Positions 8,171-18,731 of a stretch of 32,615 nucleotides of DNA are shown piece by piece. Each line of letters starts with the position of its first letter. Positions within the stretch are counted from its first letter, which is position 1. This stretch comes from Chalciporus piperatus (Eukaryota > Basidiomycota > Agaricomycetes > Boletales > Boletaceae), in contig JBBPTG010000260.1 of assembly GCA_038093975.1 (NCBI GenBank), forward strand, positions 1 to 32,615. The letters are read 5' to 3'. The notes under the pieces are model-generated. The model had not been told where the DNA came from. It worked only from the letters and a program-made list of their open reading frames with translations, and searched no databases. A program made the translations under genes and the position numbers.

Positions 8171-9262
8171 GTGGTATGTATGTTCTCCCCCGAGCGAGCC
8201 AAATCTTCATGATGTCGCTCGCATAGGAATGGGCTCATTGAAGACATATGGTATATACGGTATCATTCCAAAGCTCCACAGATGACATATACTGCGGATT
8301 GCTCCGTTCTAACCTGCTCTTGGAAGACTTTCCTACGGAACACGCTGGTTCGCCATACATCATTTTGTGAGGTTTGTCCGATTCACTTCAAGTTGCTGTT
8401 GCCGTTCAACACACCGGTATTTCGCTCTAGTTTTTCACCCCTCCCTCATTTCCGGACGTGCTCGACCTGGGGTTTAGAGTGACCCAGCTCGGCAAGCATA
8501 TACAGAGTAGGGCCTGGGTGTTCAAGTCTCGTCCGCCAGCGACGGGAGGACTCGAAACGGAAACCATGAATACTCCGGCCGCAGTGGGAGGGTATATGCA
8601 CGTGTTTCCCGTAAGAGCGTACCGCTGAATGAGCAGCCTGAGATGCCAAAGGCAGGTTTAGAGAAGTTGGTACTCGGTGGTCGCTGGCAGGCTTGGTCCG
8701 ACGCTGACTCGTCCCGATATAGAATGGCTACACGTCGTCACGCCTTCATCGTACTGCCAACAGCTGGTCTTTACCGTCCGTGTTCAATCCTAGTCTTGCC
8801 AGCCATTGTGGTGACAGCCGAACAACGTCTGGGCCCGCCAGCGTACCGTTGTAATCTAATAATCACTACAAGTTCTCTCGAACCCATGTCCCTCAGCACA
8901 CGAAGATCACGGTTTTTGTGATCTCTTGACTTGAGATGACAACAACAACAACTACAACCCCGACTCGGATCTCGAATCTGAACCACCCCCAAGCCCCCAT
9001 CACATTCTTGCTCTCCTTCAGTTTCTTCGGACACGGACATAGACTCCGTCGCAAATGAGCCGGCCGAAACGCCATCAGCCTTGGCCACTAAAGTCAAGCA
9101 GGCAACTCAATTGTCTCCTCTCGGCCTAACCCTCCCTAAATTTCTTCATGCGGTCAGTTGGGGGGGATGCTGACTGTGTCAAAGACGCAAGTTCGTGGTG
9201 CACGAACGGCCCTGACGAATGACTAGAGCTTTGCTAGAGCTCGTATGTAGTCTGACGAAGAT
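8171..9262. other. Gene-free spacer between APN1 and the HET gene
   Basis: About 1.1 kb in which no frame looks protein-like on either strand and no splice-joined model held together. A short AAC-repeat tract lies near 8938-8958. The spacer should hold the transcript ends of the two convergent genes. It may also contain decayed sequence that I could not identify. Confidence 0.4.
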
Positions 9263-10926
9263 TTACAAGTGCACCTGTATCAGCGGACGGTCGATGACCC
9301 CATCTGGCTTCCCGAATCGTAATCGCACCGTGTTGAACGTCATCACCTTGAACCATCCTCCCGCATGACCTGTCTCACACATGGCCAACCATCCAAAGTG
9401 GTCATGCCCTCCCACCAGTCTTCCCGTCGTCTCGACGTAACCAGGACGGTCCGACTCGTTCCGCAGATAATCAAGAACCGCGATCGCCTTGGAATGACGC
9501 TCAGGTTTCTCTGCAAATCTGGCGCAGGTCCGGTCGTCGACCAAGGCTATCACGTCTTCGATGTCCCTCGACAAGGGGTGCCAGGGCCGCAAGGTGAGTT
9601 TCCACTTGTCTCCTACTTTGACTGGATCACAGCGCAAGGTGACCCAAACATCGATGCACTTGATCCGAAGCCCTCGATTCGTCAACGTGAAGTTCGCGTC
9701 CCCAAAGTTTCCGCTCCCTCCTATCCACTGCCTATTTGCCCAGTCCTCCCCTTTGAAATCACGATCGTCTATTCCGTGGAGATCGTGATAGGATAGGTAC
9801 GAAGCTGGTGATGCGGGAAGAGCTTTGCTGGAGTGATCTGCAGCCGGTGAGCCTTCCCAAAGGAAGACTTCATAATGGGGACATTTGTTATAGATGACCT
9901 CCATCAATCTCGAGAACGCATTCTTCCCCTCTCCGTATGCGATGATGAGATTGACGTCGAAGATGCCGATCAGGGAATAGGCTCTATCCTCTATTCGCGT
10001 CGTAACTCTGTGGGCTGCCCATGACATCCTCCGCACGATTTCCACTGGTCCAGGCTCGAAATCTCGTAGCTGAGACTCGCTTATAGACGTTCGTCGTTCT
10101 ATGCGCTGCGTTATATCTGGCTCGAGCTTGTCGTTTTCGCATTGGTGGAGCTTTTCCCAGTCCTTCGAGAAGAACTTGAGCCGAGGTGGAGCTAAGAGCT
10201 CTTGGAGCGTCCAGCCCCGTCCAAACCATGTATCCTTCTCCAGCTCATGAAGAGAAGTTGTGCCCGCGAGATAAATGATGCAGACAGTAGCGGAACGATA
10301 CCATCGAAACATGGAGCGAATAGCTTCGTCCAGCTCGGAGCTGCTCGTCTTGTCGATGCAGCAGGTGTCCGCCCAGGCAAGGGAGCATCCGAGTACCCGC
10401 AATGCTGTCTCGCAAAACCGCTGCAACTTCATCAAACCCACTTCTTCGTTTGGGTTGCACTGAGCTAGCAAGTTTTCGAATGACATCTTTCCCCGTATTT
10501 TGCCGAAGATGATTTCACCGATGTCTAACCAACGATGGGAGAGGATGGCGTATCTAGCGATTCTCTTGACGATCAGCTCAGATATGACCGATGAATCGGG
10601 GTAGATGATTGAACCGTTCTCGGTGCGTGTTGTACGTTCTTCAATCAACTGTCTGATCTTTGTGTCGTCGAATTCTTTCTCCCGATTCTCCTCGAGGAAC
10701 TTGTAGACCTCGTCACGGCCAATGACCTGGACCGTTCCTGGGTCATGCACGTCGAGCATGCGGGCCGGCATGTAATTGAAAACGTAGTGTCGCAAGTTAT
10801 CAGGCAGGGCAGTGAGAACGTCCTCGACGAGGTTCTATCGGATCGTTTCGTTTCAAACGGTGTCTTCGTCTATGGTCATGGTTTACTTACATCGATCTGT
10901 TCCGAGTCGACATTGGCAGGTTGCAT
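9263..10926 (-). CDS. HET-domain protein (heterokaryon incompatibility family)
   Basis: HET domains act in fungal self/non-self recognition and can trigger cell death when hyphae of unlike strains fuse. Exons are 10891-10926 and 9263-10834, giving 535 residues. The ATG at 10926 opens a 12-residue exon (MQPANVDSEQID). A gtaagt...gatag intron of 56 bp removes an in-frame stop. The HET core is clear: YAILSHRWLDIGEI, CSLAWADTCCIDK, SATVCIIYLAG and WFGRGWTLQELLAP. The following MSWAAHRVTTRIEDRAYSLI and GIFDVNLIIAYGEG are the extension common in basidiomycete HET proteins. No NACHT or WD40 repeats follow. Whether it acts in incompatibility is inference from the family. Confidence 0.92.
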
Positions 10927-11544
10927 TGGTGGGTTGGATAGGTGTAGGGAAAGGATGAGAAACCGCGACCGTAGCGAGAGGGGAAGGTAAGTGTTATTCT
11001 GCTATATGACACGAGTGTAGGACCAGGATGAGGTATGCGACAGGCCCGTCCTTCAAAGTGCAAGCTTGTCGCGAGAAGTCCCTGACTGAGGATGTAGCTC
11101 TTACCCTTGGCCGTTCTTCATACGTTGAGAAACACCGTGACGACACGAGGCTGCCTCATGTTCGGATCCAATGTTTTCCGGTGCTCCTTCTGACGGCCGG
11201 TGGGTAGATTAGTATCAACCGGATCCCTACCCAAGTACTGAGCATTCGAATTGTCGCGGCCGATATCGACGATAGGTAGGAACATACGCCCGGCGTAAGA
11301 AATTACAGTAAAGGAGGGTCCGATTCGAACAACCAGGCCAAGTTTGGGCGAACCGAGTCGAACATGGTCCGATCAACACGGTCTGGACTCTGCAAGAAGC
11401 ACGGAACATGACGTGCAAGGACGTATATTTATTCCAACTCCGTCCTGAACGCGCATATATTAGACGCGTCGCGTCTCCCTTTGCCTCCTTCCTTTGCCTC
11501 TCTTCGTTCTTCCTGTCCTCCACCACGTTTGTCTACCCTCTGTT
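10927..11544. promoter_or_regulatory. Shared divergent promoter region of the HET and H2B genes
   Basis: The 618-bp gap lies between the start codons of two genes on opposite strands. A TATATTTA lies at 11424-11431, 114 bp upstream of the H2B ATG, and a second AT-rich patch lies near 11454-11461. No long open frame is convincing. I see no other histone gene, so H2B is not paired with H2A here. Confidence 0.4.
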
Positions 11545-12258
11545 ATGGCTGTAGCTTCCAAGGTAAAGCTAACCGAAAAATTGCTGGTGTCTTGCTGACA
11601 CGTTGCCCGCTCCAAGACCACTGAGCAGGCTGCTCACGTCCCCGCTTCCAAAGCTTCCAAAGCTCCTGCATCCAAGGCATCCAAGGCCCCCGTCTCGGCT
11701 GCACCTATTTCTGCAGCACCCAAGTCCAAGGCTACCGCACGTGGCGGTGCTACGAGCGCAGTCTCAGCCGGAGGAGAGGAAAAGAAGAAGAGAAAGAAGG
11801 CACGCAAGGAAACATATAGCAGTTACATATACAAAGGTACCTCCGTCGCTATACCATTCACTGCTTGACATGTGAATGACGCTGACATACTTTTGTGTAG
11901 TGTTGAGGCAGGTACATCCCGAAATTGGGATCTCCAACAAGGGAATGGCTATTCTCAACTCGTTTGTGAATGATTTGTTTGAGAGGATTGCCAACGAAGC
12001 AAGCAGTGAGTTGTTGGAGATCCGGGTCGAGGTAATTGAGCTCATCATAGTGTTCAGAACTTGCCACGTATACAAAAAAATCGACCATCTCTTCCCGGGA
12101 GATACAGACCGCGGTAAGGCTGATTTTGCCTGGAGAACTTGCCAAACACGCCATCAGTGAAGGCACGAAAAGTGTTACCAGTCAGTATCATTCTCCAGCT
12201 GTTTCCGTCTTGAGCATGGCTGACATCCATGTTCGCAGAGTTCTCTGCAGGACGATAA
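11545..12258 (+). CDS. HTB1: Histone H2B with extended N-terminal tail
   Basis: This is a core nucleosome histone. Exons are 11545-11562, 11617-11836, 11901-12005, 12058-12180 and 12239-12258, giving 161 residues. The histone fold is fully conserved: [58 protein letters not shown] and [20 protein letters not shown]. The near C-terminal Lys that is ubiquitinated (GTKSVTKF context) is kept. The N-terminal tail is longer than usual for fungal H2B and repeats SKAP/ASK units ([16 protein letters not shown]). Four introns in so short a gene are typical of basidiomycetes. It converges on the PRCC-family gene with 145 bp between the stops. Confidence 0.95.
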
Positions 12259-12403
12259 ACGCGACTGGCAGATCATAATGCGCTCCATAAGCATAATCCG
12301 GGATATAGTGAACTGTCAAATAAATGTAGCATAGCATCTCTCTCTATATTCAGTAGATACTATACATACCCGTCATATTATGACATCCACGAAAATCCAT
12401 TCA

Positions 12404-13762
12404 TTAGAAGCCTAAATGCGAAGATTGAGTGCTATGGACAGACCGGCAGCTCGTGGACTCACCATATTTGTTCCCGGCCTCTTTCCTATTCCTCCGAGCT
12501 TGGGCAATCTTGTCTTCAAGAACTTCGCGGTTCAAATACGCCTCCGTCAGCAACGTCGTCAGCTGATGCCTCGACTTTGCTACAGATCCAAGTTTGGCGC
12601 CCTTGACATTCATCCGTGGCATCTCCGGCTCTCCATCTTCCTTCGTCCCAAGATTTCCCGCCGTCAACGCTTTCCTATCCTCGCGTTCCTTAACCTCCCG
12701 ACGTGACTTTTCCATCTCCGCAGCCATGTTCACATCCTGAGCACCCTCCGGCTCATACTGCGATTTCTCGAGCGCACGAATGTGTTTATCGTATTCCGAT
12801 TTCCATTTTCGCACATAGGAAGCGTAATATTCTGCATCGTGCGGGGCATACGCGCCAGAAGGGAGTTGATAATAACCAGGATAAGCATCGTCCAACGTAG
12901 GCGAAGGTGGTCGAAAAGTGGGAATGTTGGGTGCGGAGGATGTGGACGGTGCGCTTCTCACGGTTGTGGTGATGTTCGATGTGGATGAGGATGAGGATGA
13001 AAAAGGTGCGGGTACGGATCTGGTAGAGGTGGTGCTTGATCCGAGAGAGAAAAAGTCTACAGCGGGGGCTGCTGATTTATGAGGCTGCCTAGGTGGACGC
13101 GATGGACCTTCATTGTCGAGTGATATATTCGCCTTGCCTTTCTTGAGAGAGGGTGGAAGGAAGGACGTCGAAGGCCCAGAAGTGGGTTCAGCCTCAGCAT
13201 CGACACCGTCCCCTCCATCGGCATCGAGCCCGTAACCACCGATAGAGTCCGTGACGGCCCCGCTCCGTGGTTCACTCCTCGAGGAACGAAACACAAGACC
13301 AGGTCCACCACCACCTCCAAGCACGCGGGCTTCCTTCTTCTCGATCACAGGCACGAGTTGTTTCGGTGCAGGAAGCATACTCAAAAGCGATGATTTACCC
13401 GCACCAGTATCTGGCATAGACGCGATCCGGGGTTTCTTTGTAGGAGGTCTCTCGTCGTCGTCTTCTTCAGGCGGGGGAAGATCGGGGAGGTTTATGGCTA
13501 TTTTCTTGGTCCGTTTTTGTTTCGTAGGCGCGGGGTTGGTGGTGCCTGTGGCAGAAGGCGGAGGGAGAGAGAGGGAGGATGAGGAAGATTTTGGAGGAGG
13601 AAGGGCGAACGTGGTCTTGGACTTGGAGGCAGGGAGCTTCGAGGCTAGTGAAGACGTTGGTCCTGTCAATGGTTTGGACGTGGTCGAAGCGGTGAAAGTT
13701 GTTTTAGACGTGGTTTCGTCACCGCTCTCGGCGTCGCTGCCATAGTCTTCGATCCCAAACAT
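12404..13762 (-). CDS. PRCC-family nuclear protein
   Basis: Exons are 12463-13762 and 12404-12411, giving 435 residues. The C-terminal PRCC signature is clear: SRHQLTTLLTEAYLNREVLE then RRNRKEAGNKYGF. The last Gly and Phe are encoded only after a 51-bp gtgagt..tttag intron, so the final exon is 8 nt including the stop. The N-terminal half is low-complexity and acidic/Ser-Pro-rich with SLLSMLPAPK, a motif shared by PRCC proteins. The middle has DDAYPGYYQLPSGAYAPHD. Human PRCC is a nuclear protein linked to splicing factors and to the mitotic checkpoint protein MAD2B. The role in fungi is not established. The GAGKSS string is not a real P-loop. Confidence 0.88.
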   Translation of the reverse strand: MFGIEDYGSDAESGDETTSKTTFTASTTSKPLTGPTSSLASKLPASKSKTTFALPPPKSSSSSLSLPPPSATGTTNPAPTKQKRTKKIAINLPDLPPPEEDDDERPPTKKPRIASMPDTGAGKSSLLSMLPAPKQLVPVIEKKEARVLGGGGGPGLVFRSSRSEPRSGAVTDSIGGYGLDADGGDGVDAEAEPTSGPSTSFLPPSLKKGKANISLDNEGPSRPPRQPHKSAAPAVDFFSLGSSTTSTRSVPAPFSSSSSSTSNITTTVRSAPSTSSAPNIPTFRPPSPTLDDAYPGYYQLPSGAYAPHDAEYYASYVRKWKSEYDKHIRALEKSQYEPEGAQDVNMAAEMEKSRREVKEREDRKALTAGNLGTKEDGEPEMPRMNVKGAKLGSVAKSRHQLTTLLTEAYLNREVLEDKIAQARRNRKEAGNKYGESTSCRSVHSTQSSHLGF

Positions 13763-14651
13763 ATTGTCCTGCGTGTTGGTGGTTGAGGAGAGAAAGAGGC
13801 ATCATACTCGGAATCAATTACTTTGTTTGGGTTCAACAGAGGGGTCGCTTTGGCGGCATTCGGAGGGGTTACGGTCGTTTAGGTATCACTAGCTTGCTCA
13901 TGGCTCATATTGACGTCTACGCCTCCTTACCTCGGACTGTGGCCCGATAATTGGCATTGGGTCTATTGCCTCAACCTCTCACTCAGCGAGACACCCCGAC
14001 AGTTACAGCTTGTCGATGAGAATGAAAAGGTCACAATCAGAACTCTCTGAAAGCTTTCGGGCACAAATTCCGGGCGCGAGTGCCCAAACCACGATCATCA
14101 GTCATCTTTGCCTACTACCCACCGTAGACCACGAGAAGAGGAATCAGGAGGCGAGGGAGCCAGACCATTATAGCGCCTGCGAGCAAATGCAGGAACACCT
14201 GAGGAATTTCCCCTCCAAGTTTGATGCACTCTGTTCATAAACTCACGATCTGCTAGAGATAGCCAGAATTTGATGATCATGAAGAACCAGATTTTGCGGC
14301 AGATCATGATTCTGACAGGGTGGCCCCGGGAGACCTTTCAAACAGCCGGCCCAATGTCCCACTTGATGGCCTGCATACGACGACGCTTCGAACGACCATC
14401 CATCGGCTCCTGTTCGCATCGTGTCCACTGAAGTTCCTGTTATTGCCGCAACCACAGGAATGAGGAGCTCTGACCGGGGAGGACAAGAGAAACCTGGCAA
14501 CGTTAATGGAATCCCAGGGAGACATGGCAACCACAGAAGGCACGAAAAGGATGGCGAGTTTCATTCACAAAAACCTCGATATATGCTGATAAATTCGTCG
14601 TGTGCATCCAAGTGAACCCGTATCGTCCGTGAATCTCGCACAGACTCTCCT
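13763..14651. other. Spacer between PRCC-family gene and ATPase gene
   Basis: About 890 bp lie upstream of the PRCC-family gene and downstream of the ATPase gene. A plus-strand frame around 14390-14615 reads smoothly for about 70 codons, but it has no recognisable motif and no convincing splice partner. I do not call it as a gene. The sequence beside 13763 should be the PRCC-family promoter. Confidence 0.35.
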
Positions 14652-17016
14652 CTATTCACCTTCCGAGTCGTCCGACTCCTCTTCGCTGTCGACCACCAAT
14701 ACGGACGCCCCGCCATCTTTGGTCACCCGTGCGCGCGTCTTCATCAGGATTAATCGTCGACCGAATTGGTTGAGCACCAACGTCGGGTTCGGAGAAGCAG
14801 ACCCGGGTTCAATCGCCTTGGGAGATTTTTTGTCAGACCCGTTGGTTTTGCTCGTCCCAGACTCCTCAGGGAAAACACCCATCCCTGAGGGAGCGAGTAT
14901 GATCGCTTCTCCCGTCTGTAATCGTAAGTGCATGTGTTCAGTCCCACTATCGAGCACGCGCGAGGAACGTACCTGCAACCTGACAACCTTGTCAAACCCT
15001 TCTTCCGTGGAGATGTCCGCCGAAACATGTCGCGCAAGATGATCCCACCACGAAGGCGAAGAAAATCGGTGCATGATCGCTACCGTGCAAAGGTCCAATA
15101 AAACTGGAGGGATAACGGTCGGTTCTGGTGGTTGCATTTATTCAGAATCCACAGGGTGAACGCAAATGACAGAAAACAGGTTCGACCGACCTTGAGTGCT
15201 GATTATAACTCGCATAGCCAAATGCCTTTGCTCTCGTGTCAGAGTGAGCAAGGATTTCGTCAACCCTGCGACACCACGGTTCGTGGTGAGATACTTGACA
15301 ACAGATCACGGATTAGGACAGGTTGCAGTCCGTCAGGAGAGATCCTACCTTGTGCGCCTCGTCTACGACCAACACTTTCCCAGTCCCGACGTCTGCACGC
15401 ACAAACAACCTAGTCACGATCTCGAATAAACCACACGCTGATCCAGGATCTATGAAAGGATCCGATAAATCAACAATTGTCAATTCGCCTGCCGCAAAAC
15501 GAGGGGAAGGTTGGGTTGCTGTGTGATTGTAGTAACGGCCGCCGCTGTCCATGAAGGAGTTGAGAAGAGCAAGACGCTGTTCGAGACCCGCTGTTTGCGC
15601 CGGGTTGAAACTTTTCTCTTCCAGTTTACGCAAAAACCTTTGGTAGGAGAACGATTCGCCGAGCTCCCGGAGGATGCTCTACAAGAAAAATGAGTCAAAG
15701 GATTCAACATGATGATGAATCAACCTACCAAAACAGTCTGTATATACAACGGTGCGGACTCCGAGGAGCCCACAGCCATCATGGAGAGGAAAGCCTGAGC
15801 ATCCAGCTCCGACTCGTTGAACAACAAAGGCATTACTTTGATGTGCTTGCCTAACGACTCGTATACAGCTTTCATCGTGTTCAACGATGACTTCGACACA
15901 TAGACGCGCACCCTTGGCGTCTTGATTTTCGGGTGGACATCGGAGGGTACACCCACCCATGCAGCTTCGCTTGGACGAGAACTGGCGCCGCCCTCACCAA
16001 AGTGGAGCACAAGACCCGCGAGTGGTTTGGTCAGTGTGCCGATGGAGTTGAGGTTAGGGATGAACATGTTTTCGAGAAGTACGGAGACGGTGTGAGATTT
16101 GCCTGACCCCTGAACCCCACATACAACGGCAGAAAATGGGGCATTCTATAGAGTAACTTAGCACGGTGATGGGGTCATGATCATGCCGAAAAGCATCCTA
16201 CCGTGTTAACATACAAACGCGGATCGACCGGCGCATAAACGCTCGACTTCGAGCTGAATGCAACACATAAGTAGTGAATACGTATGAGAACGGGAGTGGG
16301 CAGAAAGTATACTCACTCTATGGAGAGGGCTTCTCCGACGATTCCGTATTGCATCGATCTTTTTGCAAACCCACCAGCGATATAAGCCTCGCGGGTGATG
16401 AGGGGTGCAGTTTTGAATTCATGGTCTCTGCTCAGGTCGATTTCTTGTTTCAGGTGTTCCAATTCTACCTGGGATGGAGATGAGAGTATAGGGATGTCGT
16501 CATTGAAATGGACTTACAACTTCTGCTTTGACATCCTTCAGATTATACAGTGGCTCAAGGCTTTCTTGCGACACCTTTTTGGTCGGGGGTGGCGTCTGGA
16601 GCACAGTCGAGTAACATTATGGCCAGGCGACGGAAGGCCACGTACTGGTGCAACACTTGGTGTCGCAGATCGTCTTGAATTTTTCACTGCGGTTGATGCT
16701 GTCCTGGTGAGCTGGGGAAAGGAATGTACTAAGAACCTCGCGTTATTTGGGGGGACTAACGCACATTCGTGGAGAACATAAAAGGGGACGGCTTCATAAC
16801 CGCATTTGCTCGAGTTTCGGCCGCCGAAGGCGTTACTTTTCTGCCAAACTGTTATGCTGGTCGTTGAGCTCACAGCGCTAGGCTAAGCTCAGCTGGGTAA
16901 GAACACGACTTACAACGAACTTTAACAATAGTCAGACGAGGTACCGATGAAGATGGGAACAGGATGAAAATGCTTACGACGTTGTTGGAACTTGAGCTTG
17001 GGCGGTTCGACGACAT
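14652..17016 (-). CDS. HerA/FtsK-like P-loop ATPase, fungal family of unknown role
   Basis: Exons from the start are 16978-17016, 16914-16919, 16761-16848, 16646-16686, 16518-16595, 16317-16468, 16202-16253, 15729-16145, 15349-15678, 15191-15293, 14973-15124 and 14652-14915, giving 573 residues. Walker A is GVQGSGKSHT (Lys 168) and Walker B is KVLVVDEAHK (Asp 397, Glu 398). A later VIISTQEPTVIPP has the Gln after strand 4 that marks the HerA-FtsK group of DNA or protein pumps. The tail is acidic. From 16595 down the exons are solid. The N-terminus is not: a rival reading leaves 16646-16848 unspliced in another frame but then finds no ATG. The 6-nt exon 2 is optional for frame. A 57-bp intron (14916-14972) is a stop-free multiple of three. 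Cellular role unknown. Confidence 0.8.
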
Positions 17017-17120
17017 CTGGGGCAAAGGAGAAACTTGAAGAGAGTATTCAAGTTTGGACGCGACGCGTCAATGTAAATTTAGCGTTCACTGCCGTCATCG
17101 GATTATTTGTTCCGAGCTGT

Positions 17121-17774
17121 CTACAGTAAGAATTGCGCAGAAGAATAGACTTGAACACACAAGTTGAAGCATTGGATATGCCAACAACTTTCCACGGTTG
17201 GACGATGAGTGATGTCGAACGGAATCTGCGCTAACTGAATTCTAACATTCACCAATCCTTGATTCTGACAAGGAAAGACCAACTTTATATCAAAGACCCA
17301 ATTCTGACCCGACGGTTTTTTGTGATGCTCCACTCCATATGACTGGTCGTGATGCCTCTCCCAAAGAAACGTATAAACTCGTCCCTTGCATTCCTATCAT
17401 CATCGTTCTTGTGCAACTTTTTGACATCTTCCTGTGAGCTCACACGCTGCAGGCGCGTCTGTGCAAAGAAAACGCTCGAGTCGTAAGCAGAACCGCTCGA
17501 AGCATTGACTGTTGAAACAAGTACCGAAAAGTAGGTATTAAACAACCACGGTGAGACGATTGCCATTAGGACTTTTAAGAGCGAGCATACCTTGAATTTC
17601 GGGTACATCGACACCCGAAGGCCGCTCACAAATATTCCACTTGTCAACACGTAAAACGAGCGCGAAAGATGGAGAGTCACATTCGACAAATTCGTCGTCG
17701 TCGCCTACTTCGAATAAGTCTCGGAGCACATGTTGCTGAATGAGATATCCACAAGCCATAACCATGTCGGACAT
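17121..17774 (-). CDS. Unknown protein, possible separate gene or N-terminus of the ATPase
   Basis: Exons 17591-17774, 17444-17508 and 17121-17393 join in phase to a complete 173-residue frame from ATG to TAG. The introns are 82 bp (gtatgc..aacag) and 50 bp (gtgagc..gatag). The product starts MSDMVMACGYLIQQHVLRD and contains GQNWVFDIKLVFPCQNQG and VNVRIQLAQIPFDITHRP, which read like folded beta-rich protein. I recognise no family. It lies only 104 bp upstream of the ATPase start on the same strand, so it may instead be the first part of that gene. The last 25 codons are doubtful and may hide another intron. Confidence 0.4.
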
Positions 17775-18103
17775 GTTGAAGAAGTTGGGGGTTGCTAGTC
17801 AATCGGCTCTGAACTTGGCACTTAAATAAGCTAGGAGTACGCGAGGCTCTGAGTCTCCAAGGTCTGGTACATCCTCGTACGGCAAATTCCTTGCAGATGG
17901 CAGGTCAAAGACCTCAGCTATGCGCCAAGCCAGCTAATGGCAGCTAATGGCCTGCCATGAACTCTGCTCATCACGCTGCGGGTGAACGTTAATACTTGCA
18001 TAAAACATAAGTAACCCCTTTCAATTTGCTCTCATGAACTTCTAAGACGGGCGTATAAAATCAGCTATCGTACCTCGGTGATGGCAACAAACCGTCCCAT
18101 TCT

Positions 18104-18263
18104 TTACAGTCTGATGCAGTTCCTCGTGACTACACTCGCATTCGCGAAGAGTATTGTGGTCATGTTTCCACTGCCCAATGCTGAGGTTTCCGGTGGGTTT
18201 GATGTGACCGTGCAGGTCCAATTCCAGGTGTGTCCGCTCCACTCAATTGTTAGGGACGTTGTC
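18104..18263 (-). other. Possible last exon of a small secreted protein
   Basis: After a ttaaag acceptor the minus strand reads TTSLTIEWSGHTWNWTCTVT and continues to NCIRL and a stop at 18104-18106. Three N-glycosylation sequons (NWT, NMT, NAS) and two Cys in about 50 residues suggest an extracellular beta-sandwich. A hydrophobic stretch (ILILFLLACPVCI) occurs upstream near 18540-18580 in another frame and could be a signal peptide. I could not join the pieces into one model, so this may be a decayed gene. Confidence 0.3.
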
Positions 18264-18731
18264 CTTTAATGAACGCAATCGTGTCAGCTTTACGGCCGAA
18301 ACGTCGACTGGATTTCTGTTGACCTTGATGCATGATGTGAAGAGTCAGTAGACATGCCCTTAGAACTGCGATTGTGGAGATAAGCGCGTTGAAGCTACCT
18401 TTCATCTGTATGTTGCCAGGAAAGAACTTCGTGGCCTCGTGAATCGTCACTCGCTTTACCTCACTCCACCTCAACTCCGAAATTCTGCGCGCCGTAGTCG
18501 CAAGCATCCGCGGATTGACTTTGAAACTTGAACGAGATACAAACTGGACAGGCTAGCAGAAAAAGAATCAAGATCGGGGATTTGTGCCAGCGACATAACT
18601 GCGACATATCGCCGTGACACAACCGTGACAAGTGACCACTACGATTTCCCACGGGCCTCCAGCCGAAGACAAGTTATACCTGCCGTTGACACCGGGATTA
18701 AAAAGTCTCTCCTGTTTCTACAGGACCGTCA

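Noticed and set aside
7679..8247. Overlapping minus-strand frames of 87-151 codons
   Set aside because: They lie under the last exon of APN1 and owe their openness to its Glu/Lys/Gly-rich composition.
13400..13440. P-loop-like GAGKSS in the PRCC-family protein
   Set aside because: No Walker B or nucleotide-binding context follows. The string is part of the PRCC SLLSMLPAPK region.
13251..13745. 164-codon plus-strand frame
   Set aside because: Antisense shadow of the low-complexity N-terminal half of the PRCC-family protein.
14390..14615. Possible plus-strand gene around RIVSTEVPVIAATTG
   Set aside because: It reads smoothly, but no start exon, motif or splice partner was found and it lies in a gene-poor spacer.
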